A stretch of 64,000 nt of DNA from Zhengitettix transpicula (GCA_037074705.1 CM073595.1:24516501-24580500); one strand, 5' to 3'. Positions 35,247-47,424 are shown, counted from the first letter of the stretch. The notes: generated by a model not told the origin, from the letters alone. Made by a program: numbers and translations.

Positions 35247-36086
35247 AAGTCGCTTACTGAAAGACACTAAACTGGACCTGTTTTTTTTTTGAACTAAGGT
35301 TCCCACATGCCGAGGCACCTCGGTCTGTTTTGAGAGGTGTATGTTCCGGGGTCGCAGACCTTGGGCATACGGCAAGAGTTGTCCGCTATTCCTATTGGAA
35401 TAGTCGGCCAGCTGCCTCCTAAACTGGTCGAGGCACGGAGAAGGGAATGCTGCGTCCCCACAGCAAACTCCTCTCCCGCTATCGGAAGGGCGTGGGTCAA
35501 GTACGCAATGCCCGACCAACCCGATGCAGGTTTTTCTAGGGTTTTCCCTGCATTTCTTTAGGGGAATGCCGGGTAGGATCCTTAAACCATAGCCCGGGGG
35601 CCCTAGTTAACCCTTGGCTACCTTCCTCTACCCTTCCGCATCCCCCCTTTCTAATCCCTTCCTATGCTATTAAAGGGGAGTTGCCCAATGTGGATCACCC
35701 TCATGTAGCCTGTTGCCCTAAAAAAAAAAAAAAAAAAATGTGTGACGCGCACTATAGTTGTAAGGCCACTTGGACTATGACTAGGGCAGGACGCAACAGA
35801 GTCAACACGTTTCGTCTGTATATGTACTTAATGAATCTTCTTCTTTACATCATATTAACGACAGAAACTCCGAATCACTATCCAACACTTCTGGAACCCC
35901 GAATGCATTCTTAAATCCGAATTGCCTGTACTGTCTTTCCTATTCACTTTTACACTTCCCTTTCCTTGTAGTAAGCTCGTTTTAATTTACTACAACATTT
36001 TTAACTTTAATTAAGTCATAGGCCTTACAACTATAGTGCGCGTCACACATCTTGACGGCCCAGTTAAGTGTCTTTCAGGCGCGACT
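35247..36086. mobile_element. Foldback MITE split by a retroposon
   Basis: The right arm (36021-36086) reads, as complement, agtcgcgcctgaaagacac, then acttaactgggcc, then gatgtgtgacgcgcactat and agttgtaaggcc. The left arm matches this in two pieces: 35247-35280 (agtcgc...ctgaaagacac.aaactgg) and 35738-35767 (atgtgtgacgcgcactatag). The gap is exactly the poly(A) retroposon 35281-35737. Without it the element is about 380 bp with ~65-bp inverted repeats and about 250 bp of unique interior. The target duplication is unclear. Confidence 0.8.
35281..35737 (+). mobile_element. Poly(A) retroposon, family R, copy 4
   Basis: Runs from gaactaaggttcccac, preceded by a T run, to gtagcctgttgcccta and a ~19-bp A tract. 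It has the full 3' end of the family and fixes its orientation. Frames within it (for example 35214-35519 minus) are not conserved in a way that suggests protein. It interrupts the left arm of the foldback element. Confidence 0.85.
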
Positions 36087-37485
36087 AATTGACAACCAAA
36101 AAATATTAATTTTAGCGTCACCCGAAGACTATCTATAAAATTTAATTCCTTTGAATTCATCCTGATAAAAAATAAACACGTAGAGTACTGTTTCATTACA
36201 TAATTCAATTCTAAACAACCAAAAAATAAATATTTCTATAGAAACGTAACTATCAATAACATGGATCTTAAGAATTTTTCTGGAAAAATAGATAATGATT
36301 TTAAGATTTTATTAGACCTCCGAAAAACAATTTAACGACGGAATAATTATGGGTCGTTTCCAAAAATCAAAGATCATATTTTTCACATAGAATCTTTGCT
36401 TGACGGGAAGATGCGTCGTTGTTTTTTTTTCTATTTGAGCTGCATACGCGATTGTATATAGGTACAGTAAGGCATGCTGACTGACAGCGCCACTTTCATA
36501 AAACTTATTTGCGATATATGCCTGAGCTTAAATTCCGATTGCCGCGCCAGGTCCGGAGGCTCGGTTTTTCAGCTCCAATAAATTGGCTTTAACGGCTGAA
36601 TGGAAAACTAATAAATTAATAACTGGTTGTGGCCATTATTCATTGAGGCCACTTTCCAAAAGAACGGCCACAACCTCATCAGTCCTCGCCATTCGCCACG
36701 GCAAAAATTAGCACGCTAAATATCCTCGTAATTGTTGCAAATATAGTACAACTGTAGCCGAAATGTATTGTGACAGTTGTAAATTACCTTTTTTCCCTGT
36801 GAGCTGTGACATTTTGTATATCAATGGCAACTGCTGCTGTGAAGTAGGAACAGCTGTTAATCGCTCCAATTGTCATTTATTTTATAAACCCTAGTCGATT
36901 CAAAACTTTAAAGCCTTCAATTATCGTGGCAGAATTTGTAAAAATTCCTATTTGTATCATGATTAATATAAAATGACACATTTAAAGTAATGCTTCATCC
37001 ATATTGTAGGCCCAACTATTTTATTCTAGACTCGTTATGTAATAATTTGGTTTGACTTATTTATATTTCTGATTTAATTTTCGTTCTTCTGTTTGCAATT
37101 CTTACTACACATGAAAGCACGGATTTATTATAATTCTCTGATATTCCTAGATGATCATATTCATAATAACCTAAAAGGAAAATATTTTTCGTGCATTATA
37201 TTTTCTAATTTCTGTATTTACTATTTTTGTATTTTTCTTATTTCCGAGATTTGTTTTATTCACTGTTTTTTATGTATTTTCAAGGACTTAATTATAATAG
37301 AATATTATATTTAGTATGTAATGGTGCTTTTACACGTTCTATTCCTGCGTTATCTGTCTAATTGATTCAACATTATTATTATAACAAAATATAAGATAGT
37401 GAATATCACATCAACACAACTATTACCGAACTGAACGAATTTCTTTGGGAAGAACAGAATTGTTTCAAGTATGGAATAATTTTTT
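36087..37485. other. Unassigned AT-rich sequence
   Basis: No recognised feature. Confidence 0.4.
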
Positions 37486-38555
37486 TTCAAAAAATAATTT
37501 TAAATTTTAGTTAAATTTGGGAAATAATGGAATTGCGATTTTTTATCTAACGAAAGAAAAAATAAATAAAATACCAGGTTTATCTAAATTGTAATGTCAC
37601 CATTTAAATATATGGAAGATATGGAAATGAATAGTCATTATTTTTCGTAATTTATATATAATACAAGGTCTTAATAGAAATGAAAGTAAATATAAGAACT
37701 ATTTATTGCAAATTATGTAGATAAATATGTATGGTTAAATAATAAATAGACATCTTTCTTTTTGTGTAAAAAATAATTCTTATTTTCAATTAATATCGTT
37801 TCCATTAAGACCCGTTGTAAATTGGATTACTGTTTTTTCTGCCTATATATTCATAATAATCAAAAATTATTTTTAATTTTAGTTAAATTTGGGAAATTAT
37901 TGGAATTGCGAATTTTTATCTAAAGAAAGAAAAAATCATTAAAATACCAGGTTTATTTAAATTGTAATGTTACCATTTAAATATATGGAAATGAATAGTA
38001 ATTATTTTTCGTAATTTATATGTTATACAAGGTCTTAATGGAAATGAAAGTAAATATAAGAACTATTTATTGACAATTATGTAGATAAATATGTATGGTT
38101 AAATAATTAAAAGACATTTTTCTTTTTGTGTAAAAAAATAATTCTTATTTTCAATTAATATCCTTTCCATTAAGACCCATTGTAAAATGGAATACTTTTT
38201 TTTCTGCCTATATATTCAAAATAATCAAAAATTATTTTAAATTTTAGTTAAATTTGGGAAATTATTGGAATTGCGAATTTTTATCTAAAGAAAGAAAAAT
38301 CATTAAAATACCAGGTTTATCTAAATTGTAATGTCACCATTTAAATATATGGAAGATATGGAAATGAATAGTCATTATTTTTCGTAATTTATATGTAATA
38401 CAAGGTCTTAATAGAAATGAAAGTAAATATAAGAACTATTTATTGACAATTATGTAGATAAATATGTATGGTTAAATAATAAAAAGACATCTTTCTTTTT
38501 GTGTAAAAAAATAATTCTTATTTTCAATTAATATCGTTTCCGTTAAGACCCGTTG
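37486..38555 (+). repeat. Tandem array, three ~365-bp units
   Basis: Units start near 37486, 37858 and 38222 at ttttagttaaatttggg-type sequence. They are highly similar (tttggaattgcgaa, accaggtttat, caaggtcttaat). Each unit also holds an internal inverted repeat, ggtcttaatggaaa ... tttccattaagacc, about 130 bp apart. The third unit stops at cgttgtaaac, where the tRNA-like relic begins. Confidence 0.93.
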
Positions 38556-38561
38556 TAAACT

Positions 38562-38640
38562 TGGCGCCCTACGTAGGGGCTCAAATCCACTACCCTGAGA
38601 TTTAAGAGTCTCATTCTCTTACCGACTGAGCTAGACAGGC
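38562..38640 (-). pseudogene. tRNA-Lys(CTT)-like relic with encoded CCA
   Basis: The minus strand reads gcctgtctagctcagtcgg, then gactcttaaatctcag with anticodon-loop CTTAA around CTT, then a degenerate T arm and ggcgCCA. The A box (TAGCTCAGTCGG) is perfect. There are about three single-base insertions (ggtaagag, ttaaatc, cccctacg), and the B box is disrupted, so it is not a working gene. Nuclear tRNA genes of animals do not encode CCA; its presence suggests reverse transcription of a mature tRNA or of a tRNA-primed retroelement intermediate. Confidence 0.75.
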
Positions 38641-39720
38641 AAAAATACCTTTTAAAACAATTCTTTTCATTATTTAATCGTGTGTATTTTTCTATAATCG
38701 AAAAAAAATTTATAATTTTTATTTCATTTCCTGTATAACGAATATAAATTTTTATTTAACTGTTGTTTCCCGGTGTTGATATTATTCAGCCATCCAGAGG
38801 TATTTAATTTTAACTTTTCTTAAAAAAGGTTCTTTCAATTTTCAAAGGACTATGTTATATAATATTGAAGCCTACTTGGCGCTTGAAAATAATATTCTTC
38901 TTTGAATAACTGTTTTACTTTATGACCGTTTGTTTGGCTTCTTATTACTGCGAACGATGAAACGAAGGTAACTAATGAATATTCTCAATTTATAATTCAT
39001 AAAAATACCTGTAATTCACAAGTTTTAGTTTCAACTCAAGGATCATAGCACTAATATTAACATTAATTTATTTATTCAATATCTTTTTTTCAACGTATTG
39101 TGCGTTCATATACTAAATCCAGTGGTATTTGTGTTTGCCGCAGAATTTAATAGGTTATCGAAAGAATCTCCGCCCTTCTTATTTGTCCTTGAATATTTCA
39201 AAGTTCTTTCGAATTCGGAGTGAGGTCCCGTGCTGGCTTCCAATCAGTATAACTTTCTCGTCCTCTCTATAACTCAATAATGTTTCTCGTTGATGCAGTA
39301 ACTTAATATCTTCCCGTATTTTATGCAGTTTAACAGAGGTTTCTACCCGCAACCCCAAACGATTTTGACAACTTTTCAGTTCGAATTTGTTCGACGATAA
39401 TGCACGAGAAATTTGAGGCAAAGTCGAGAACATAAAACGGGGCACGCTTTTCTTCCATTTTTGGAAAAATATTTTCTTTTCTTTAAATCTACCGCAATTT
39501 TTTTCCAATTAGTTTTTAAACATTCTCCTCACTTAAGTAACTATAGAATAATTATTTTAAAATGTATTCGTTAATCTCATTTTTAATTCTTGGAGGTTTT
39601 TTGTTCAAAAGCTTCTCCGAGTCTGACATTGATACTTTTCTTCTTAGTGTTCCAGACGTTCTTTTTCTTATTAATTAATTTATGCGACAGAATTTAATTT
39701 TACAATAAATACATAAAGTG
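38641..39720. other. Unassigned sequence
   Basis: No recognised feature. The 109-codon minus frame at 39179-39508 is basic and shows no family signature. Confidence 0.4.
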
Positions 39721-39749
39721 GTCAGAAAACAATTAATAATTTTTTTAAA

Positions 39750-40014
39750 CGTTTCGTCCATAATTTAAAACTTCGTCGGATGTACATTGGATTCGGAATA
39801 TTACAAATAATTTTTATACATTGCTAAATTATTCTGCTAATATCAGCCAAAAATAATTTAAACTCAAGATCATAGAAATTCTATTCAAATTTAATTTCTA
39901 TTACAAAATTTTTGGCTGATATTAAAAGAATAACTTTCCAATGCTTACAAATTATTTATAAGACACCAAATGGAATGTACATCTGTTGAAGTTTTACGTC
40001 AAGGACGAAACATT
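39750..40014. mobile_element. Inverted pair of hammerhead-like motifs, P3
   Basis: On the left, the minus strand reads atgtacatccgacgaag...gttttaaattatggacgaaacg (39750-39788). On the right, the plus strand reads atgtacatctgttgaag...acgtcaaggacgaaaca (39975-40013). Both have the order of the ribozyme-like core. Between them a second inverted block (atatcagccaaaaat at 39839 and its complement at 39908) continues the long hairpin. The structure may be a Penelope-type terminal repeat inverted pair or a foldback element. Confidence 0.6.
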
Positions 40015-40334
40015 GTGTAATTCTTTTTTTTAATACTGCTTCAAATTTTTGTTTCTTATTATTTCATTTTGCGCGTCGTGTTTACCAAGAAAATCCATAA
40101 CCTCTTTAAACATTTATACATGATTCCAAAAATTATTTTGTGTATCATCAGGCCCATAATGACTCACAAGTTGGATCATACTGAATAAAAATCTTATCAA
40201 CAAACTGGTTTTCAACGACTGAATTTCAATAATAAACAATATATTACAATAATTATAACAACTAATAGTGAAACAACGTTGGTTGTGTTGAAGAATTATT
40301 TTAAACCATCTAATAATAGTATGCTAGTGACATA
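40015..40334. other. Unassigned sequence
   Basis: AT-rich, nothing recognised. Confidence 0.4.
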
Positions 40335-41153
40335 CCCGTACTAGACCCTACCAAAGGTACAATTATATCATATGCTAATGACACTGCAATCCTAAATTGG
40401 GCTTCTGATAAAAATGAGCTTATGCAAATTATGCAGCAAAACGTCGATAAAATCTTAGAATACTTTATAAATAATCAACTAAAAGTAAATCCGACAAAAA
40501 CTAATATACAATTATTTAATAGATGGACCCTGGGTATGGATAGGGACAGTGATAAATGGTGCAATGAACTGGAAGTCAACAAGTAACCAAATTTTTAGGA
40601 ATATACGTAGACTGTAAAATAACTGGGGATGAACTCACAGACTACATATGCAAAAAGTTAAATAGAAACTCATATGCATTAAAAAGATTACCTGCATTTT
40701 TAGTCTCTCATACCTACTAAATATATACTATGGTTTAGTAATTCCCCACATCAACTATGCCATTGGAATTTGGGGCGCTACCTCTGAAAAAAAACATGAA
40801 CCGTTTGCTTTTAATACAAAAAAGGGTTATTAGGTATATAATGAGACTAATAAGGGCAGAATCTTGTAAGAAAGCCTTTGTATAAAATTCCATACTAACT
40901 GTATGTGCTCTATATTAAAACAAAGTAATTATGTTTGTGAAAAAAAATGCAAATAAAGGAAGTAACAGGTATCTATACAAGGTAAATTACATTAGAATCA
41001 GGACAAATAAAAGAGACACAGACAACAACCCATATGTTAAGGGAACAATAGTATTTAATAAACTCCCTGAATATATAAATAAAGTAGAGAATGAGTTATT
41101 TGCAGTAGAACTAAAAAAATGTAGTTAAAATCCGCTCTACTGTAAGGCTGAAC

Positions 41154-41156
<3 letters not shown>
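40335..41156 (+). pseudogene. Non-LTR reverse transcriptase relic, LINE-b
   Basis: The catalytic block is SYANDTAIL at about 40374, where the usual YADD has become YAND. It is followed by KVNPTKTNIQLF, FLGIYVDCKITGDELTDYI (40595-40650), KKLNRNSYALKRL (40650), a frame-shifted NYAIGIWGATSE (40755), an IQKRVIR-type piece (40825) and the C-terminal LYNKLPEYI-like NKLPEYINKVENELF at 41060-41105. This order is that of the palm, thumb and C-terminal region of CR1/L2/Jockey-type elements. There is no endonuclease domain, so the copy is 5'-truncated. It ends in a TA tract. Confidence 0.8.

Positions 41157-41199
<43 letters not shown>
41157..41199. repeat. (TA)n tract between LINE-b and LTR-like copy B
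   Basis: About 43 bp of TA. It continues on the other side of the LTR-like element at 42175-42202, so the element inserted into one longer tract. The tract may be the 3' tail of LINE-b. Confidence 0.9.
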
Positions 41200-41202
<3 letters not shown>

Positions 41203-42174
41203 AATGAACACCTGATAATCGTTTAATTTGCCCCACGTTGGTGAAGCCATTTATGTAATGAACAACATGTTAGGGTTAATTAAAAGAAAAGATTAATAAA
41301 ATTATTAATATTTAAAGTTTTTTTATTTCTTAAAAATGCACATTATTAGCCCTATCTTTGTCCGCCGGTCTTTTATCAAAATTTACAAAACTTTACTTTA
41401 ATTATTTACAATTTATGTTGTTCTAGCGAATGCACATCAATATTTAAAATCTTATATGTTGAAAATCTCAGGGTCACTACAAAATCAATGTATAAACTGA
41501 CTATTAACAATTCAAAATATAAAAAAATTAACCTAAAACAATATGAAAATATGTGGAAAGAAAGCTGAACAAAATAAACTCTGAACGAAATCTGACTCTA
41601 CCCTTTTAATTATCGTTTACAAATTTATCAAAGTTTTGGTTATTCACGGATCGTCTGTCTGGTATCAGATCTCTCTCTTGTATCTTGATAACTAATTTAA
41701 CACACTAAAAATCCATTTTTAGTTACACTGACTCTACTTCATTGCAATTTTAATACACACGCTAGAATTTCTCGTCCTCAGCTATCTGGAACCTCGGATG
41801 AGCCGCCCCCTCTGGTCTGATAGTGGTTGTCGGACCCTCAATGCGAAAATTGTTCCATCAAGCAACCTTTTGCTTCCCCGTTTGCAAATTGTTATGAAAA
41901 TCTCTCTGTACAACTATTTGTTGGCTTTCATACACGAACTCGCGATTTGCAATTTATATTTGCAGACTTTACTGTTTGTCGCTCTAAGAGAACTGAAGTG
42001 TATTATATCTCTCGTACTCAGATTTTAGCCTCCTTCTCATATCATTGCCGATTCCAGACTAAATTCCTTTCATACATTGTTGTCTTTGATAGCTCATACC
42101 GCTACAATTCAATTTTTATCCGCTACAATTTAATTATTTAAAAACAATTAATGGCCTAATTAATTGGCATTACA
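41200..42174 (-). mobile_element. LTR-like element, copy B
   Basis: 975 bp from TGTAATGAACACCTG to GGCATTACA, flanked on both sides by ATAT within a (TA)n tract. On the minus strand, the first LTR end (GTTCATTACA, at 41254) is followed by TGGCTTCACCAACGTGGGGC (41249-41230). About 20 bp of spacer and a second end (GTGTTCATTACA) then finish the element. Of the four copies, this has the primer-site-like sequence closest to tRNA-Lys. The frames at 41798-42141 are not conserved in the other copies in a way I could support. Confidence 0.75.
41230..41249 (-). other. tRNA-Lys primer-site-like sequence in copy B
   Basis: The minus strand reads TGGCTTCACCAACGTGGGGC, 4 bp after an LTR-like ATTACA end. 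The complement of the tRNA-Lys(CTT) 3' end is TGGCGCCCAACGTGGGGC; the first four and last ten bases agree. Confidence 0.6.
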
Positions 42175-42202
42175 ATATACATATATATATATATATATAT
42201 TG
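42175..42202. repeat. (TA)n tract, right side of copy B
   Basis: Continuation of the TA tract, with one TACAT interruption at its start. Confidence 0.9.
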
Positions 42203-44559
42203 TATCGTTATAATATGTCTGTAAACATAATTTTAAATATTAATCATGTTATCTGTTATATTTCTATTATATGAATGGCGATTTCCCATTTTGTATTGTT
42301 GCAAATTATGGAAAAATAAACATTATGATTAGTATAAAGCCAAAAATGTATAATCATCGATAATACAAATTATTTTTTCTTAAATTTCCTATAATGATAA
42401 TAAGAAAAATCTAAGTGAACTAGGTTATTGGGCAGTTATTTATATATTATGACCAATAATAATATCAATGATTGAAAACAACGGAACTAAAATTGCTTCA
42501 AAAAAATTAAAACATTAAATGACTGTTTTTATATAATAATAACAAATGACCTTATTTATCTAATTATATTCGTCTTACAAATTAATGTGTAGTTAATCAT
42601 TTAAGAGCTAGCCGTTGTTTTTCTTCATTACTTGCGTTACAAATAATTATTTTTAGAGGAAAACGATACGTCGTTTGTTTGCTTTCAATTTATAGGCAAC
42701 TTGCATTTAATTACTTTAGCGACTTATGAGTAAACTAACTAGATGTTTCAAGTTACTATCATAAAAAAATAATCATATTTGAATTTTAAAATAATTTCAT
42801 ATCTGTCTCGGTTTATTCGACTTGTTTCGTACAGAGAATTTATTAAACTAGTAAGGAACGTGATATTTTGTCAGTAGTAGATTCTGCACACTTTTGCACA
42901 CACACACACAAGCCTTGTTTGTTCTGTGTTACCCCGCTGTTCTGCGTCCTTCGGAAAGTATAAAAACATTTCGTTTTTTGTGTATCCATGTTCCAAGACA
43001 AATTGGAGAGTGTTTCTCAACTTTTTTTTTTGTTAATTGGAATCCTGGAAAACATTTGTTTTCTCCACAAATACATCCTGTTTTGTTTCATAACTTTCGT
43101 CCGCCGATGAGGTGGCTTAATGATTTTTCCTAACCCACGGCTGATACATAAAACAAATTTTCAACTAGCGCCCGGGAAAACAATCGCTGAAGACCAGGGT
43201 TGAACAACAAATCCGGCTAATATGAAATTGATGGCTTTGTAATATTTTTTTTTATAAAAACATCTGTGTATTGACCTTATGAATGAAACGAATTAAGAAG
43301 CATATTTTTTATTGGAATTTCATTAAAAAAATGTTCGCTAAGAATTTAATTTTTAACATCGTGTCGTTTTGCAAAACGTGCTTTATATGTAGTCAAATAC
43401 AGGGCATATTGTCATAGACGACAAAATGAAGGAAATTATGTCTCTTAAACTTCGTTGTGTGTTCACTATTACCGTTAAATAACGGAAAAGGCTGAATTAA
43501 TCACGGACTTAAGGAAACTGGAATTTATACATAAATTACTTTGACGTTGTGGATTGAATATTTCGAAATATTCGACCACAGATTTACTAATTCCAGCCCT
43601 ATTGATTTGTTGAGGAAGGAAATTATTCCATGTCAATTAATTGCTAACAGGATTTAATCATGAGATCATTAAACTCAAATTCGCGGGCGATTGAATATAC
43701 TTCCAAGATTTAATTTATGTAAGCTCTTTACGGAGAATGAGATTTTTGCCAATTACGTTCATCGCGTCCATTTGTAGTTGTCTCAGATACATTCTTTCCT
43801 CCTAAAATGATTCCTGATTGTTTGCTAATTGAAAATGAGCAACGTAAGAGCTTTATTGTGCAGTAAGTAGCTAAAAATTATTATTGAAGCCTGAAATAAT
43901 TTATTTTGTATCAGATAAATGGATATTTCTGTAGCATCACAGGGTCCAGAACATTGTATATATTTTTTGAAATAACTGTAATTAATTTAAGGAAATTGAT
44001 TCTTCATTTATTTATTCCTATTTTTTGTTTTCCGCATTTTTTCTATTGTAAATTAATTTTTTTCCTGATATTAATTAATAGACTTAACCCTTTAAAGAAT
44101 AGTATAGCAAATGTGCAATATACATTTAAGTATCACCCCAGAGGCATCTGTCGGTGTCTAAGAGAGCTAAATTGTGATGCAGATATGAAACAACGTGCAC
44201 TTACGGAAATGTGAAACGTTTGCGAACCGTGGACTTGCCTGTCCTAGCTTTCTGTGAGTCAACCCCTCAGCCCATATTTTCTGCTCACCGGTCAACTTCA
44301 GAACATTAATTTTCTGTTTTTGCTTTGTTTTTCAAGAAACCTTAAGCTTAATACTCAAGGAATTCTAATTACACTAAAATCATAATTATCCAATTAATGT
44401 TAATTATTGATAAAGACCTAATTATATTTGTTGCATAAAAATTGTTTTAATTTATTTCAGATACAATTACAGTTGTAATTATTTATAGAAATTTATATAA
44501 TTGCTCAAAATTTTTGTTAATTTCATTAAGACTTTTTATTTTTGACTAACTTTTAATAA
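42203..44559. other. Unassigned AT-rich sequence
   Basis: No recognised feature. The frame at 43906-44214 ends with KYHPRG..R.LREL, faintly like the C-terminus of some LINE proteins, but too weak to call. Confidence 0.4.
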
Positions 44560-44564
44560 AGTCA

Positions 44565-45441
44565 GCGACATCCATAACCTCCGATTTGACTCCTCTCGGT
44601 TGTTTTTGCATTAATTTTATGTAACGCACGTGGACCCCTATTCCGAAATGTGCTCACCTCCCATGCCGATAGAAGTAGAACTCATTGAACCCGAAAAATT
44701 TATTTCGGCCGCGTTTTCGTGCTTCAAAATTTCCGCTCCGTTCACTAATGCCCCTGGGGGTTAAATGGCAAGTTGAATGTCATCATTAATCTCAGTGACA
44801 ACCATAACCCCGCATACGACTCCAATCTCGATTGGTTTTTCGTTATTTTTATGTAATGCCACACCACCCCCACCCTGAAGGGAGCTCCCGTCCCAAGCCC
44901 GAAAGGGGTTGAAATTAACCATGGAACGTATATAGAGAAAGTTTTTGAATTTCATTGGTCCCGAAATATATTTATTCGACTGAATTATCGGCCAGTTAAC
45001 ATGTTCGAATATTTCTACCCCCGCGTACCGTTGCGTATGTTGTCATAAATAATCTCAGCGACATCCATAACCCCGATTTGACTCGAATATCGGTTGTTTT
45101 TTCGATAATTTCATGTAACGTCTCTCTACCCGCACCCCAAAGCATGCTCGCTTCACATGCTGTATTGGGTTAAAATTATACTCAATTAGCATCTTTAGAA
45201 TCTATCAATCTCTTTGACCCCTAAAAATATTTATCGGACACAAATATTGGCTGTTTGACTTATTTGAATAATTACACACCCGCTCCTGGGGGTGGTATAC
45301 GTGTCTCACCCCGATAGTGTTTGTTTCCTGGTTACAAAGAACACATGTACGAAATTTGTTGAAATTTGATCCATGGGTGTAGAATTGTATGCGGAACATG
45401 CACACACACATGCATACACTCTGCTTTATTTAATAGAAGAA
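44565..45441 (-). mobile_element. Helitron-type element H4
   Basis: Minus-strand order: TCTTCTATTAAATAAAGC (45441), gcatgttccgcatacaattc, aaacaaacact..cggggtgag, ggtgtgtaattattcaa, then two further internal units with ggttatgg(a/t)..tc, cgatat/cgat..ccgagattggagtc-type blocks and taaaaataac. The units share blocks with H3 (cactgtgggggt, tttaatataaaaattt-like, gattggagtc). The CTRR end is not seen near 44565, so it is probably truncated at the 3' side. Confidence 0.65.
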
Positions 45442-46773
45442 GATGCTAAAATAATTCGAGAACATGAAATTACTGATTAATGACCATTTATATTTAGAAC
45501 CTACATGTGCATGATGTTGCAGTAAATTTGCAACAATAAAAATGTTCAAATGATGTTGCAAAAAATTTGACCATATTTTTGGCTATTTTTACTGTATTAT
45601 ATTCACGAAAATATATCTTAAATAATCTAATTAAAAAAAAATAAAAATCATGCACTGAAGGGTTAAATATGACAGAGAAATTAAAGCTTAGATGAATTTC
45701 AACATAGCGTTGTAAACTCCCTTAAAAAATAATTGTTGTGCTTACAATTTTTTCCATTATTTTTTGTCTTTCTACGGTCATAAAAAAATTAGGGAAGCTT
45801 ATTTTTTAGTGTGTAACGTTTTCAGTGAAGAACTAATTCAGTTTTGACGTTACTTCAAACGGCGCGTCATTAATAAAGATGGGTAATAATAACGGAGCGC
45901 TTGCGTAGGATTGAGGGGGCAGAAATTACGAGGCCTGCTATTTACGATTTATTGAATTTTTCGGCTGCAGCTTAGGGAATTCCTGCCTTCCAGTCCTGAC
46001 AGCTCGAGTTAATACAACCGTCTGCTCGGGTTTCCTGGTGACAGATTGGGGTTATCTATAGCTAAAAGAAGGAACGAGTGGCATCGGTTGTGTATTCCTG
46101 TGCTAAGCGCGACAATTACCTGTAAGGAGAAGGGCGAGGAAGGGCAGACGCACAGCGCGGCATCATTAGCCTTAAGAGGCCCTTAGGCAGTCCCCTGCAC
46201 ATTGTTCTACTCAAAACTTTCTCCGCCTCCCAGTCTTACGAGATACAGACCATTATTGCAATAAAAACGTTAAAAATCACAACTGCTATCCACAATACCC
46301 GTGTTTACGTCATAAATTAATCAATTCTTGATTTCTGTGAGATGGAGGCAGATGTATTATAAGAGATTTTTACCAGCGATGCGCGATCTTGCTTCTACAG
46401 CTCTAAAATAATGTGTGTCAAGAGACTTGAAGAATGGAGCTATACGTACTTTATTTTAAAATTGAATGGATCGATATGACACAATTTAGGAAAATAAAAG
46501 TCGTAATTAATAATGGAGATTTGAATATAAATGACAACAACGTGATTTCTCTATTGTAAAGTGCACTGGAGAAACATTAAGGAGACAAATGGCGTAGGTT
46601 CTTTTTTTTTATTTCACACCTCACCTGACGCGAACTCATTACTACTTTGAACAGATCGAGATCTATGCGCCGGAGAAATAGTGACGATATTGCGTGGAAA
46701 TTGTGAATTTGTGGTGGTCTTTTACTGAAGGCCAAATTTACGTGCCTGAATGAAGTGCTTCTGTTTATACTGA
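45442..46773. other. Unassigned sequence
   Basis: Slightly GC-richer at 45860-46210. No coding signature. Confidence 0.4.
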
Positions 46774-46990
46774 GTCTATAATATAATAAATAAAATAGAC
46801 TGTATGTGTCACCGACCAAATTTCGTACACGTGTTGCATTAGAACCAGAAACAAACACTGTGGGGGTAAGACACGACTACGACCCCCAGTGGCGGGGATA
46901 GACGAGAGTGGAAATTTTCAAACATTCTCAAATGGCCGATATTTGTGTTGGATAAAATTTTTTCGGGGTTAGTGATGCCAATAATGTCCT
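46774..46990 (+). mobile_element. Helitron-type fragment H5
   Basis: Starts TCTATAATATAATAAATAAAATAG and then has the family blocks caaatttcgtacacgtgtt, accagaaacaaacactgtgg, gtggaaattttcaaaca and tggccgatattt. The 3' part is missing. Confidence 0.7.
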
Positions 46991-47424
46991 GAAAGGTCGT
47001 AAAGATTTATAATATGATTTAATAAAATAAAATAACGATTTCTTCCTAAATATTTTAGTTTATAAATTGTCTTGTTCGTAACCTTTTAACCATTGCGTAT
47101 AACGAAAATTAGGGGCCTTCAAACTGGATATGAAATTAACCCCTTGTACTTCTATCGAAAATAATTATCAACATTATTTAAACAGATGCTAAACCGTTTT
47201 AACAGTCATAATTACTAAAAATAAATTTATGACTTGTTAGACTATAAATAACTTTCGCATCGTACGGTCTTGCGGAGTCACAGTGATTTTTTTTTATCGT
47301 AGATTACGAATATGTGTGCTGTCGATATACAGTTGAAACAATGTCTTCCCTTTTTAAAATTTATTTATTGCATATTTACAGTCTACTCTTATTCAAAATT
47401 CAGTAACAAGTAAATCCGTTTGGG
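46991..47424. other. Unassigned sequence
   Basis: AT-rich, no feature recognised. Confidence 0.4.

Noticed and set aside
38562..38640. Functional tRNA-Lys gene
   Set aside because: Single-base insertions in the D arm, anticodon stem region and T arm, and an encoded CCA.
37486..38640. CRISPR array
   Set aside because: Units are ~365 bp with no short repeat-spacer pattern, and the sequence is eukaryotic.
39179..39508. 109-residue basic frame on the minus strand
   Set aside because: No family motif, biased Lys/Arg/Leu composition typical of chance frames.
41200..42174. A plain TIR-type MITE explanation for the TGTAAT...ATTACA elements
   Set aside because: The inverted match is only about 8 bp, typical of LTR ends, and a primer-site-like sequence follows the inner end; a DNA transposon is still not fully excluded.
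43906..44214. C-terminal LINE-like KYHPRG string
   Set aside because: Only one short faint motif; no supporting pieces upstream.
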